Shown here: one piece after another, positions 24,847 through 33,915 of the stretch
Numbering within the stretch: the stretch's first letter is position 1
Layout of the letters: each line of letters begins with the position of its first letter
From: UBA5109 sp965661005
GTDB lineage: Bacteria > Pseudomonadota > Gammaproteobacteria > Pseudomonadales > Pseudohongiellaceae
Length of the DNA stretch: 64,000 bases
Assembly (NCBI GenBank): GCA_965661005.1
Contig: CBFICB010000001.1
Span: 248,001-312,000, forward strand
Direction: 5' to 3'
Notes under the pieces: model-generated
What the model was told of the DNA's origin: nothing
The model's database searches: none
The model's input: only the letters and a program-made list of their open reading frames with translations
Program-made: the position numbers and the translations under genes

Positions 24847-25329
24847 ATGACTGATAATAAAAATAAGCAGCAAGATCAACAACAGATAAATTATATGCCT
24901 CGCCAGATGGCTCCGGTTCCTGGGTTTAGGCCGCCAAGCTTAGCGAGAGAAAATCGGTTAAAACATCCTAAAGTTTGCTCAAGAGAAGATGAAAATGAAT
25001 TCCGCAGCGCAGGAGTATTATTGGAAGCTTTAGCAATAGAAGCGCGTGCCTGGAGTGAAAAATTACCTTCAAATTTTCGTCCCGCTATTGTGGCTATTTT
25101 ACATGGAGGTGTTCAAGTAGAAGTACGCTCGCTGGCTCAGGTTAGCTTTGATGGTATCCGTATTGAAGGAACCATGGGGGAAGATGTGCCGTGCTCAATG
25201 TTAGCTCACCAGGGTACTATTCAATTAGTTTGTTATGCCAAAGAGTTGAATGAGCTATGGGATAAAGAGCTTGAAAGAGCTAAAAACCCAATTGGCTTTA
25301 TCTGGGCAGATCACGACGAAGAAATTTAA
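24847..25329 (+). CDS. Protein of unknown function, third gene of the protease-FHA operon
   Basis: A 160-residue soluble protein with a Gln/Asn-rich N-terminus (about 1-25) and a conserved-looking core (RPAIVAILHGGVQVEVRSLA, then GIRIEGTMGEDVPCSML). There is no signal or membrane helix. I do not recognise the family. It lies 21 bp after the FHA gene, so it is very likely in the same operon and may work with it. Confidence 0.6.
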   Translation: MTDNKNKQQDQQQINYMPRQMAPVPGFRPPSLARENRLKHPKVCSREDENEFRSAGVLLEALAIEARAWSEKLPSNFRPAIVAILHGGVQVEVRSLAQVSFDGIRIEGTMGEDVPCSMLAHQGTIQLVCYAKELNELWDKELERAKNPIGFIWADHDEEI

Positions 25330-25426
25330 GATTTATTCTGTTCAAAATTAGCTTGTCTCAAATCAGCATTAAGCCGAAACGTTAGCGCTTTTTCCCAAAG
25401 TAAACAGAAGCATTAATTTTTAGATA

Positions 25427-25774
25427 ATGGCTCTAAAAAGTAAAAATTACGAAAATATTTGGCAAACAGTACTGGCGATTCCTGTTGGCAAGGTCGCCAG
25501 CTATGGACAAATTGCTGATTTGGCAGGTCTGCCCGGCAGAGCAAGGCTGGTAGGTAGATGCATGGCTTATGCTCCCGAGGCTTTGCAAGTTCCATGGTAC
25601 AGAGTTCTGCGATCAAATGGACAGCTTGCCTTTGTGGCAGGTTCAAAGGCAAGCTTAAAGCAGGCTGACTTACTGCAAGAAGAAGGCGTTCCTGTAATTA
25701 ATAATCGCGTTAAAATGGACGAATATAGATGGCAGCCAGGCCTTGATGAAATACTGTTTAAACTGAATTTTTAA
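25427..25774 (+). CDS. Alkyltransferase-like protein (Atl)
   Basis: A 115-residue protein with the DNA-binding fold of O6-alkylguanine-DNA methyltransferases, including KVASYGQIADLAGLPGRARLVG. The alkyl-acceptor motif PCHRV is replaced by PWYRV, so the catalytic Cys is missing. It is therefore an Atl protein, which binds alkylated guanine and hands it to nucleotide excision repair. The ATG at 25427 has no strong ribosome-binding site. It is convergent with the tag gene 12 bp away. Confidence 0.9.
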   Translation: MALKSKNYENIWQTVLAIPVGKVASYGQIADLAGLPGRARLVGRCMAYAPEALQVPWYRVLRSNGQLAFVAGSKASLKQADLLQEEGVPVINNRVKMDEYRWQPGLDEILFKLNF

Positions 25775-25786
25775 AGCATTTGCAGC

Positions 25787-26323
25787 CTAGCTGTTCATCC
25801 ATGGCGGGTTAAGCTTTTCAATTTTTTTATAAACGGGGCACTTTTCATGATGTGCTCCATGCAAATAACCAGTACTCATCAGGAACTCTCCGGTAATTTC
25901 TCCGCCGGTAAAACGAAAAGTCTTTTTAAATAAAGCGACCCAGTCTTTTTTGGATAAGGGGTGGTGATGTTGTAACCAGTTATGAAATGATCCAAATTCT
26001 TTTTGTAATTCTACAATAGTTTTGGCGTTGGAAATTGCGGCATCGATTTTCAAACGGTTACGAATAATGCCTGCGTCTTCCAGTAAGCGTGCGCGCTCTT
26101 TTTCTTTAAAATTTGCAACCTTTTCTATATTAAAATTTAAAAAAGCTTTTTGAAAAGCGTCTTTTTTCTTCAGGATGGTTAACCAGGATAAACCGGCCTG
26201 ATTTATTTCCAACACCAGCCTTTCAAATAATTGGTTGTCATCACTTAAGGGAAAGCCATATTCATGGTCGTGGTAAGGGCCATGATAGGGATGGTTAATC
26301 GAGGCTTCGCAGTATGTGCTCAT
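25787..26323 (-). CDS. tag: DNA-3-methyladenine glycosylase I family protein
   Basis: Removes 3-methyladenine from DNA in base excision repair. The protein is 178 residues and has the family blocks YHDHEYGFPLSDDNQLFERL, INQAGLSWLTILKK and DAGIIRNRLKI. C-terminal His and Cys residues (LHGAHHEKCPVYKK) would bind zinc. The N-terminal Cys of the usual RCxW motif appears as YCE. It is convergent with the Atl gene, giving an adjacent pair of alkylation-damage genes. Confidence 0.88.
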   Translation of the reverse strand: MSTYCEASINHPYHGPYHDHEYGFPLSDDNQLFERLVLEINQAGLSWLTILKKKDAFQKAFLNFNIEKVANFKEKERARLLEDAGIIRNRLKIDAAISNAKTIVELQKEFGSFHNWLQHHHPLSKKDWVALFKKTFRFTGGEITGEFLMSTGYLHGAHHEKCPVYKKIEKLNPPWMNS

Positions 26324-26356
26324 TAAAATATGCTGTTAAAGTCAGGTGTTAATGGG

Positions 26357-26782
26357 TCATGAATCTTTGAGCTTCTCGCTAAAGTGGTAACTTGCAATAG
26401 TAAAGCCCTGCTGAAAGTAAAATTTATGCGCGCGTTCGCGATGAGTGCCTGAATCTAAATGGAGATAAAAGCACCCTTCTTTTTTTGCCAAATCCCGTAA
26501 CCATTTTAACAGGCGTTCACCGTACCCTTTTGAGCGCTCACTCTCAGCAGTAACCAGGTCATCGATATAAAGATGCTTGTCCATCCAGAGATTTCTTGCA
26601 ATTCGAAAACCGGCTACTGCCACAACTTTTTCTTTCTCCTGTAAATATGCAAGTTGATAGCCGCCCTTTTGCATGTCTCGTACAGTTGTGAGAAAACTAT
26701 CTTTGCTTAAATGAGGACGAAGTTCTGCCATAGTGTTAAAGCAGCCCATGACTTCATTATCTGAATTAGCAATTTTTGGCAC
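26357..26782 (-). CDS. GNAT family N-acetyltransferase
   Basis: A 141-residue acetyltransferase with the acetyl-CoA-binding segment ESERSKGYGERLLKWLRDLA and the C-terminal KFYFQQGF motif. The substrate cannot be read from the sequence. The start is a GTG at 26782, supported by GGAAGG a few bases upstream. It is upstream of tag in the same direction, 33 bp away. Confidence 0.85.
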   Translation of the reverse strand: MPKIANSDNEVMGCFNTMAELRPHLSKDSFLTTVRDMQKGGYQLAYLQEKEKVVAVAGFRIARNLWMDKHLYIDDLVTAESERSKGYGERLLKWLRDLAKKEGCFYLHLDSGTHRERAHKFYFQQGFTIASYHFSEKLKDS

Positions 26783-26879
26783 AAACCTTCCTTTTTAAGA
26801 ACTTACTTATTTATATAAAACTATGCGTCTACCGTTTAAAAATTTTGAACAATTATCGAGTAACAATAATGGAATAAGG

Positions 26880-27494
26880 CTAGTTTATAAACTCGCTTAT
26901 TAGATCATAAGTAACAGGTGTTATTGAAAGAATTAATAATAAAGCCATTCCGATATTAAAGATTCGTTGATGGGATGGTGAATTAAAAATTTTCTTAAGC
27001 CACACACCACAAAAAAGCCAAAGCCCCGTGCTAGGGAAAGCGACTATCATGAAGGTCAAGGCAATAATTAAAACCTGAAAAAGAATTTCTGTGTCGCCAG
27101 ATGTGAATGCCGCTACTGCACTTGTTGCCATGATCCAGGCTTTTGGGTTGACCCATTGAAACACAACCGCTTGCAGGAAAGAAAAAGGTGTCGCTTGTTT
27201 TGCGTTTAAGGTGTTGGGAGCGCTAGTGGCAATTTTCCATGAAAGGAATAAAAGATAGATAATGCCGACTATTCGAATATAAGTATGAACAAGAGCAAAG
27301 CTTTCAAATATAAAACCAAAACCCAAACCAACTAACATGACCATAATAGGGAAGCCAAAGCATATCCCCAGATAGTGAGGCAGACTTTTAAAGGTTCCAA
27401 AGTTAAGTCCAGACGCCAATATCATAATATTATTTGGTCCGGGCGTGATCGTTGCTGAAAATGAGAAGACAAAAATCGCAATAATAATTTCCAC
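26880..27494 (-). CDS. LysE/RhtB family amino-acid exporter
   Basis: A 204-residue inner-membrane protein with about six hydrophobic helices. The N-terminal signature TITPGPNNIMILASGLNFG and the central WVNPKAWIMA motif define the family, which exports amino acids or related small molecules. The start is a GTG at 27494 with AGAG upstream. The substrate is unknown. Confidence 0.9.
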   Translation of the reverse strand: MEIIIAIFVFSFSATITPGPNNIMILASGLNFGTFKSLPHYLGICFGFPIMVMLVGLGFGFIFESFALVHTYIRIVGIIYLLFLSWKIATSAPNTLNAKQATPFSFLQAVVFQWVNPKAWIMATSAVAAFTSGDTEILFQVLIIALTFMIVAFPSTGLWLFCGVWLKKIFNSPSHQRIFNIGMALLLILSITPVTYDLISEFIN

Positions 27495-27616
27495 TTTTAT
27501 CTTCTCTTTAGGGTGAAAGGGTTTGCCATGATAAGCATTTAGAATTCATGGCCCTAGTCTTTATTATACTTACACATATATGCAAGGCTCAGACAGCAAG
27601 TTGTGAACTTTGTGCA

Positions 27617-28045
27617 CTAAAATTTATCGGGGTATTCCGAAAACTCCTTAAGCTCAACAAGGCTTTCCACCCACCGTGCCCTAGAGTCGCAAAATATTTT
27701 ATCATCCGGTTCCAAATCAAAGGGCGCACTCAAACTTCCGGCCGGGATTACAAGAAACGCTCCCGATCGATTGAGATAAGGCAAACTTGATCCGCAATTT
27801 TTACAAAACTGTGTACACCAGTGTTTTGCCGCTGCTAATTCAAATCGATTAATAAGGTCTTTCCCTGCCGTCCAAGTAATATTTTTGGGGCTGGTAAAAA
27901 TATTTGATGCGTGAGCTGAGCCTGTAGATTGTCTGCACTTAGAGCAATAACACAAATGAAACGAGGATACTTCACCAGATATTGAAAATCTAACGGCACC
28001 ACATACACATTGCCCTTTTACATTGTTTAATTGTTTACTCATCAT
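27617..28045 (-). CDS. GFA-family zinc-binding protein
   Basis: A 142-residue protein of the glutathione-dependent formaldehyde-activating enzyme (GFA/CENP-V) fold. The zinc ligands are in CVCGAVRF, CYCSKCRQSTG and FCKNCGSSL. Many members are not formaldehyde enzymes, so the reaction is not assigned. The start is taken as the ATG at 28045 (another follows directly); an upstream TTG is less likely. Confidence 0.87.
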   Translation of the reverse strand: MMSKQLNNVKGQCVCGAVRFSISGEVSSFHLCYCSKCRQSTGSAHASNIFTSPKNITWTAGKDLINRFELAAAKHWCTQFCKNCGSSLPYLNRSGAFLVIPAGSLSAPFDLEPDDKIFCDSRARWVESLVELKEFSEYPDKF

Positions 28046-28165
28046 GATACTCAATTTAGTTTATTGTTAACGAAAGAGGAAAGCTAAAGCGGTCAGCCAG
28101 ACTCTTCGTCATCTTTCCAATCTTCTATAAGAGAAAGATAAGGATGATTTTAGCAGTAAAGCATT

Positions 28166-28861
28166 TTACTCAGTCCAGAAACGATGTCCGTAAGTTTTTA
28201 ACCAATCTTTTAAATTTTTATAGTCGGGGCATATTGACGCAACTGTTTGCCAAAATGGTTTGGAATGATTCATATGCACAAGGTGGCTGCTTTCATGGGC
28301 AATTAAATAATTAATGACTTCCTTCGGAGCCATCATGGTAAGCCAGTTATACTGGATAGTCCCATCAGAGCTGCAATGCCCCCACTTGGTTTTGGTTTTA
28401 CGAAAGACGACTTCTTTTAAGCGATCTTCGACACCAAGGGTGCGAGCGGCCTTTATTGTTTGTGTTGTCATGTATTCAGAAGCTTGGTGTTTTAACCATT
28501 TCGAAAAATGCTTTTCCAATACTGCAGGTTCATTGCTGCGACTATAAATTAGCAAGCGATCATCGCTTATTTCAACTTTAGGCCTGCCCGCATAAATGAC
28601 TTCAATTCGGCGCGGTTTGCCAAAGAACATGACTTCATAACCTTCAGAGATCACTAAATTTTGGGTAAGTTTAACTTCCTGTTCAGCGAGATGTTTTTCT
28701 ATCCAGTGTTGTTTTTGAGCAATAAAATCATAAATATCCACTTCAGATAGATATTTTGGAGATTTAACTTCAACTTTCCCACTTTTTATAATAATTGACA
28801 GAGTTTTTCGATTTGAGCGCGATATTTCAAAATTAAATGAAAAAGTGGGAATTTTGCCCAT
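28166..28861 (-). CDS. ygjP: YgjP-family metallopeptidase-like protein (DUF45)
   Basis: A 231-residue protein with the family zinc motif LIAHESSHLVHMNHSKPFW, where His, Glu and His match HExxH. The preceding KWGHCSSDGTIQYNW block is also standard. YgjP relatives are thought to be zinc peptidases with unknown targets. The protein is cytosolic with no signal. It lies 43 bp after the leuA gene end on the same strand. Confidence 0.85.
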   Translation of the reverse strand: MGKIPTFSFNFEISRSNRKTLSIIIKSGKVEVKSPKYLSEVDIYDFIAQKQHWIEKHLAEQEVKLTQNLVISEGYEVMFFGKPRRIEVIYAGRPKVEISDDRLLIYSRSNEPAVLEKHFSKWLKHQASEYMTTQTIKAARTLGVEDRLKEVVFRKTKTKWGHCSSDGTIQYNWLTMMAPKEVINYLIAHESSHLVHMNHSKPFWQTVASICPDYKNLKDWLKTYGHRFWTE

Positions 28862-28904
28862 TAAATGAGTATAAAATTATTAAAGGTGGGTTATAAGGCT
28901 AAAT

Positions 28905-30593
28905 TCATGCGGCCATTTGCTTTTTGGCTTGCATAATCTGACCTACGCCGTTCAATAGAGCGTTAACGGAAGAAGTCACGATATCTTCATTAACCGCTAT
29001 TCCAGTATAACGCTCGTTATTATACTTAAGCTGGATATAAGTCACCGCTTCGGCAGTAGAGCTCTGACTAAGAGCATGTTCGCCATATTCGAGCACCTGG
29101 AATTCTATATCCAAAGTGTTTTGCAGTGCCGCGCTGAAGGCCGCCAGCATGCCGGAACCTTGGCCCTTGACTTCAAATTCTTGGCCTTCTAAGTCGATAG
29201 TGCCGAAGACAGTTTCTTTGCCATCACTTTTGGCGATAGAAAATGTCTTAATAATAAGCGGAGAGGGCAACTCTAGGTAATTATTCTCAAACAGCTGCCA
29301 GATTTCTTCAGGCGCAATTTCCTGGCCGCTATCTTCCGCGGCTTTTTGAACAATGCGGCTGAACTCAATCTGTAACCAGCGAGGTAGTTGGTAGCCGTAC
29401 TTATTGTCCAAAACATAAGCGACGCCTCCTTTGCCCGACTGACTATTAACCCTGATGACGTCTTGATAAGTTCGCCCGACGTCGCGTGGGTCAATTGGCA
29501 GGTAAGCGATCTCCCAGGCATCATCTTCCTGATGCACATTCAGGCTTTTCTTGATGGCGTCTTGATGGCTGCCAGAAAAAGCAGTGAAGACCAGGCTGCC
29601 GGCATAAGGGTGGCGAGGCTGTATATCAATCTGGGTGCATTCCTTAACAACGGCACATATGCGGTCCATGTCACTAAAATCAAGTTCTGGATCTACTCCC
29701 TGGCTGTACATATTCATCCCCATGACAACGACATCGAGATTGCCGGTGCGCTCCCCATTGCCAAGCAAAGTGCCTTCGACGCGTTCAGCGCCGGCCATCA
29801 TGCCCAGCTCGGAAGCGGCAACACCACAGCCGCGATCATTATGAGTATGTAAGCTGATGATCACTGAATCGCGTTTTTTTACATGACGGCAGAACCATTC
29901 GATTTGATCAGCATAGACATTTGGCGTTGCCATTTCGACAGTCGATGGAAGATTAAGAATAACCTTGCGGTCTGGAGTGGGTTGCCAGATATCAGTAACC
30001 GCATCGCAGACTTCAACAGCAAACTCTAACTCGGTGCCGGTAAAGCTCTCGGGCGAGTATTGGAAATGCCAATCAGTTTCTGGTCGTTGCTTTGCGCCAC
30101 GTATAACATCTTTAGCGCCATTAACGGCAATATCAATAATGCCAGCTTTGTCCATTTTAAACACTTTCTCGCGCTGCACTACAGAAGTTGAGTTATACAT
30201 GTGCACAATGGCTTTTTTGACGCCCTTCAGGGCTTCATAGGTTTTTTCGATGAGGGCTGTGCGTGCCTGCGTTAATACCTGAATTGTGACGTCATCAGGA
30301 ATCTGGTTTTCTTCAATTAACCAGCGCACGAAATCGTAATCTGGTTGAGAAGCTGCCGGGAAGCCAACTTCAATTTCTTTGAAGCCAATATCAACCAACA
30401 AGGCAAACAGTTTTTTCTTTTGGGCAACGGACATGGGCTCGATCAGAGCCTGATTGCCGTCTCTCAAATCGACGCTGCACCAGGTAGGTGCTTTGTCGAT
30501 AACCTTGTTCGGCCAGGATCTGTCTGGCAATTGAATAGGCTGAAAGGCTTTATATTTTGTATGGCTATAGCGGCTCACGACCTTGCTCCACAT
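28905..30593 (-). CDS. leuA: 2-isopropylmalate synthase
   Basis: Condenses acetyl-CoA with 2-oxoisovalerate, the first committed step of leucine synthesis. The long form of 562 residues has an N-terminal extension (HTKYKAFQPIQLPDRSWPNK), a TIM-barrel domain with WCSVDLRDGNQAL and SLHTHNDRGCG, and a C-terminal regulatory domain that binds leucine. This matches the type-2 LeuA of Corynebacterium and mycobacteria, also found in many gammaproteobacteria. The gene is divergent from an Lrp-family regulator, and a TACAAT-like -10 (30617-30622) sits 24 bp from the start. Confidence 0.95.
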   Translation of the reverse strand: MWSKVVSRYSHTKYKAFQPIQLPDRSWPNKVIDKAPTWCSVDLRDGNQALIEPMSVAQKKKLFALLVDIGFKEIEVGFPAASQPDYDFVRWLIEENQIPDDVTIQVLTQARTALIEKTYEALKGVKKAIVHMYNSTSVVQREKVFKMDKAGIIDIAVNGAKDVIRGAKQRPETDWHFQYSPESFTGTELEFAVEVCDAVTDIWQPTPDRKVILNLPSTVEMATPNVYADQIEWFCRHVKKRDSVIISLHTHNDRGCGVAASELGMMAGAERVEGTLLGNGERTGNLDVVVMGMNMYSQGVDPELDFSDMDRICAVVKECTQIDIQPRHPYAGSLVFTAFSGSHQDAIKKSLNVHQEDDAWEIAYLPIDPRDVGRTYQDVIRVNSQSGKGGVAYVLDNKYGYQLPRWLQIEFSRIVQKAAEDSGQEIAPEEIWQLFENNYLELPSPLIIKTFSIAKSDGKETVFGTIDLEGQEFEVKGQGSGMLAAFSAALQNTLDIEFQVLEYGEHALSQSSTAEAVTYIQLKYNNERYTGIAVNEDIVTSSVNALLNGVGQIMQAKKQMAA

Positions 30594-30850
30594 CTGTTTT
30601 CTGTTACGAGGCAGGCATTGTACAGCAAGTTTGGCGCTTAAATATTGCTAATATTGCATTGAAATAGCCATAATAAAGCATAAATGATTAAATTAATTAT
30701 AAAAAATAGTTATATATATCAAGTAATAGATATAATAAGGTATATTATATTTTACGCTATGACTAAAGCCTTGATAGATTTTTAATATAAGTCGAGCTAT
30801 GGGTGCTTTGGTTAAAAAAGTTGATAACTAGCTTATATCAGGAAAAGTAA

Positions 30851-31321
30851 ATGGAACTCGATAGAACAGATAAACGCATATTGGCAGAAATACAAAAGAA
30901 TGGGCGCATCAGCAATTTGGAGCTAGCTGATGCTATAGGCTTGTCCCCATCGCCGTGTTTGCGAAGAGTAAAGCATCTTGAAGAAAACGGCTTAATTGAA
31001 GGTTATACCGCATTATTAAGTGCTTCTAAGCTGGGACTAAAACTTATAGCGCTTATACAGATAAATATGGATAAACACACACCTGATCGTTTCGAGCATT
31101 TTGAAAAGACCATAAAAAGCTATCCAGAAGTGCTGGAGTGTTTGTTGATAGCGGGTCAGTCTGCAGATTACCTACTGAAAATCGCCGTGCAAGATATGGA
31201 GGTTTATCAGGATTTTTTGTTGAATAAAATCACTAAGATTCCAGGCGTTACCGATGTCCATTCCAGTTTTGTACTACGACAGGTGATCAGTACGACTAGA
31301 TTGCCAATTGGAAATGTTTAA
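30851..31321 (+). CDS. Lrp/AsnC family transcriptional regulator
   Basis: A 156-residue feast/famine regulator. The N-terminal helix-turn-helix (LDRTDKRILAEIQKNGRISN, then LELADAIGLSPSPCLRRV) is followed by a C-terminal ligand-binding RAM domain ending HSSFVLRQV. It is divergent from leuA across 257 bp of very AT-rich DNA, which suggests amino-acid-responsive control of leuA and itself. The ATG has AGGAAAAG upstream. Confidence 0.92.
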   Translation: MELDRTDKRILAEIQKNGRISNLELADAIGLSPSPCLRRVKHLEENGLIEGYTALLSASKLGLKLIALIQINMDKHTPDRFEHFEKTIKSYPEVLECLLIAGQSADYLLKIAVQDMEVYQDFLLNKITKIPGVTDVHSSFVLRQVISTTRLPIGNV

Positions 31322-31496
31322 TCGACTAGGGTGAACGTAAAGTAAAGTGTAAAACTGCATCAAACCAGCATATAGTTACTTTCTCATATATGTTTAGCTT
31401 AAAAACATAACTTTTTCATTTAGAAATATAAAAGCGTTTATGTCCCTTTACTAGCCTGTGCTATAGTTTCTGACCCCGAAAGCAGAGGGTGAGGCA

Positions 31497-31916
31497 ATGG
31501 CAAGCATCTTTACTAAAATTTTAAAAAAAGAAATTCCTGGGCACTTTGTTTGGGAAGATGATTTGTGTTTTTCAATTATGACTATTCAGCCAATAAGAGA
31601 TGGGCACCTAATGGTTATTCCAAAATTGGAAGTTAATCATTGGGATGATGTTCCACCAGAAACGGCAGGCCATTTAATGCTGGTCGCTCAAAAAATTGCC
31701 AAAGCGATTAAAGCCGTAATTCCTTGCAAAAGAATCGGCGTATCTGTCATTGGCCTAGAAGTTCCTCACACACATATTCATTTAATCCCAATAGACAATA
31801 TGGGAGATCTCGACTTTAGTTTAGCTAAAGAAATGTCGCAGAAAAAACTGGCATCAACAGCTAAAGCCATCAGAGAATCTTTACAGGCCAGAGGTTATTC
31901 TGAGGCAAAAGTTTAA
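31497..31916 (+). CDS. HIT-family nucleotide hydrolase
   Basis: A 139-residue histidine-triad protein. The catalytic motif VPHTHIHLIP and the N-terminal SIFTKILKKEIPG segment are typical of HinT/Hit-type enzymes, which hydrolyse nucleoside phosphoramidates or dinucleotides. The ATG follows GGTGAGG. cmoA starts 6 bp after the stop, so it is probably cotranscribed. Confidence 0.9.
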   Translation: MASIFTKILKKEIPGHFVWEDDLCFSIMTIQPIRDGHLMVIPKLEVNHWDDVPPETAGHLMLVAQKIAKAIKAVIPCKRIGVSVIGLEVPHTHIHLIPIDNMGDLDFSLAKEMSQKKLASTAKAIRESLQARGYSEAKV

Positions 31917-31922
31917 GCATTC

Positions 31923-32654
31923 ATGAATTCAAACAAAGATAATATTTTTCTTTATGATGATGCATTAGTTGATTTTGTGTTTGATGAAAAAGTTACTGGT
32001 GTATTTACAGACATGATCAATCGGTCAGTTCCAGGATATGCCCTGATAGTAAGAATGACTAGTGTTTTGGCGCAACAATATGCGGTTAGCAATACCAAAT
32101 TGTATGACTTGGGATGCTCATTAGGTGCAGTTACTTTTTTATTACAACAACAGTCGCTCGATGATTGCAGCATCGTTGCTGTCGATAATTCTCCAGCGAT
32201 GATAGACCGTTGTCGAGAGTCTCTAACGCTTAATCGTGCAAAAAATTTATTGCCGGTGGAGCTTCGTTGTGAGGACATACAGCAAACAGAGTTATCCAAT
32301 GCTTCTGTAGTAGTATTAAATTTTACTTTGCAATTTATATCACCAAAACAAAGAAACAGCATAATAAAAAAAATTTATGACGCTTTGGTTCCAGGAGGCA
32401 TATTAATAATCTCAGAAAAAATCATGTTTTCAGAAAAAGAAAAAAATGCTTTGTTCATTGAGCTTTACCATCAGTTTAAAAAAGCGAATGGGTATTCGGA
32501 TCTGGAGATTAGTCGTAAGCGTACTGCGCTTGAAAATATTTTAATTCCTGAAACCATTGAGCAGCATCATAAAAGAGTAAGGTCAGCCGGATTCTCTTCG
32601 TTCGAGACTTGGTTTCAATGTTTTAATTTTGCATCAATGTTTGCAATAAAATAG
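31923..32654 (+). CDS. cmoA: Carboxy-S-adenosylmethionine synthase
   Basis: Makes carboxy-SAM from SAM and prephenate for tRNA wobble-uridine modification. The 243-residue protein begins NSNKDNIFLYDDALVDFVFD and has the SAM-binding YDLGCSLGAVTF and VPGGILIISEK segments, as in E. coli CmoA. It lies 16 bp before cmoB, the enzyme that uses its product. Confidence 0.95.
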   Translation: MNSNKDNIFLYDDALVDFVFDEKVTGVFTDMINRSVPGYALIVRMTSVLAQQYAVSNTKLYDLGCSLGAVTFLLQQQSLDDCSIVAVDNSPAMIDRCRESLTLNRAKNLLPVELRCEDIQQTELSNASVVVLNFTLQFISPKQRNSIIKKIYDALVPGGILIISEKIMFSEKEKNALFIELYHQFKKANGYSDLEISRKRTALENILIPETIEQHHKRVRSAGFSSFETWFQCFNFASMFAIK

Positions 32655-32670
32655 TTAGAAATAAAATTAT

Positions 32671-33648
32671 ATGTCTTCTCATCAAAGCCTCTTTGATTAC
32701 TCAGACCTAAAAGCAAAAGTCAAAAATACAAAGCTAGTCAGGCTGGCAGATGCAGTGCCTGATACTTTTCTAGCCCAAATTAATCATGGGGATTTCCCTG
32801 GCTGGAAACAGGTTCTGGATACTTTGCCAAATATATCTCCAGCCTCATATGAATTAGTTCAAGAGCTACGTATTGGAGAAGCCGAACAACTTAATGACTA
32901 TGAAAAAGATCAATTAAGAAATTTATTATTGGGTTTACAGCCATGGCGTAAGGGGCCTATAAATTTGTATGGCTTGAATATCGATACCGAATGGAGATCA
33001 GACTGGAAATGGGATCGTTTAAAAAATGAAATAAACCCGCTGACAGATAGAAAAGTGTTGGATGTTGGTTGTGGCAACGGTTACCACTGCTGGCGTATGG
33101 CGGGTGCTGGCGCGAGAATTGTCATCGGGGTTGACTCTCATTTACTCTTTAGCATGCAGTATTGGGCTATTCGGCATTTTTTAACTGAACCGCCCGTTTA
33201 TGTATTGCCTTTGGCCTTAGAAGAAATTCCGGAAAAGCTGGAAACATTCGATACGGTTTTTTCAATGGGGGTGCTCTATCACCGGCGTTCTCCTATTGAT
33301 CATTTATATGCATTGAAAGATTGTTTGCGCAAAGGCGGCGAGCTGGTTCTGGAAACATTGGTGATTGATGGCGAAAAAGGGATGTCATTAATTCCAGAAG
33401 AACGCTATGCAAGGATGCCAAACGTTTGGTTTTTACCTAGTTGTGCAACACTGGAAAGCTGGTTGCTTAAATCCGGCTATAAAAATGTTAGGCTAGTGGA
33501 TGTTTGTTACACCTCAATAGAAGAGCAGCGTAGTACCCAATGGATGAATTTTGAGTCTCTTCCACAAGCACTTGATGCTAATGACCCAAGCGTAACCATT
33601 GAAGGCTTGCCAGCGCCAAAACGTGCAATTTTTATAGCCGAGAAATAA
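32671..33648 (+). CDS. cmoB: tRNA U34 carboxymethyltransferase
   Basis: Transfers the carboxymethyl group of carboxy-SAM to 5-hydroxyuridine at tRNA position 34, giving cmo5U. The 325 residues, the WRKGPINLYGLNIDTEWRSD block and the SAM motif VLDVGCGNGYHCWRM match CmoB. It forms an operon with cmoA. Confidence 0.96.
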   Translation: MSSHQSLFDYSDLKAKVKNTKLVRLADAVPDTFLAQINHGDFPGWKQVLDTLPNISPASYELVQELRIGEAEQLNDYEKDQLRNLLLGLQPWRKGPINLYGLNIDTEWRSDWKWDRLKNEINPLTDRKVLDVGCGNGYHCWRMAGAGARIVIGVDSHLLFSMQYWAIRHFLTEPPVYVLPLALEEIPEKLETFDTVFSMGVLYHRRSPIDHLYALKDCLRKGGELVLETLVIDGEKGMSLIPEERYARMPNVWFLPSCATLESWLLKSGYKNVRLVDVCYTSIEEQRSTQWMNFESLPQALDANDPSVTIEGLPAPKRAIFIAEK

Positions 33649-33727
33649 ATATAATCCTCCACTCTTTACAGGTTTAAACTTTCTATGAAATTGTTTATTC
33701 TGAAAACTAGCAAGGTAAGCTCAGGTA

Positions 33728-33749
33728 AAATTGTTCGCGATAACAATTT
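33728..33749. promoter_or_regulatory. Perfect palindrome upstream of the LPS core operon
   Basis: AAATTGTT and AACAATTT are perfect 8-base arms around a 6-base spacer (CGCGAT). The site is about 160 bp upstream of waaF in an otherwise featureless gap. It looks like a regulator operator. A second hairpin with a 7-bp stem (TTCAGGG/CCCTGAA, 33818-33835) lies further down. Confidence 0.4.
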
Positions 33750-33879
33750 GAAGATTAAATTTTGAATCTTGGTATTAGCTCAGGGAAGCTGAGGGCACTA
33801 CTACCATTAATGAAGTATTCAGGGTTGCCCCTGAAGCAAAATAGATTTCATAGCAATTGATTACTAATCAGGATTTTTG

Positions 33880-33915
33880 ATGAAGCAAATCACTTTTTCA
33901 GGCAAGCAAAAGTGA
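33880..33915 (+). CDS. Candidate leader peptide coupled to waaF
   Basis: An 11-codon open frame (MKQITFSGKQK) starts at an ATG with AGGA 7 bp upstream. It ends in TGA, which overlaps the waaF GTG start as GTGA. waaF has no good ribosome-binding site of its own, so reinitiation from this leader could drive it. Conservation is unknown. Confidence 0.45.
   Translation: MKQITFSGKQK

Noticed and set aside
29388..29852. 154-codon open frame antisense to leuA
   Set aside because: It is opposite a strongly conserved enzyme and does not resemble any known protein; a shadow frame.
33765..33840. tRNA-like segment (TAGCTCAG followed by a hairpin)
   Set aside because: No acceptor stem, anticodon arm or T-loop consensus can be built, so not a tRNA gene.
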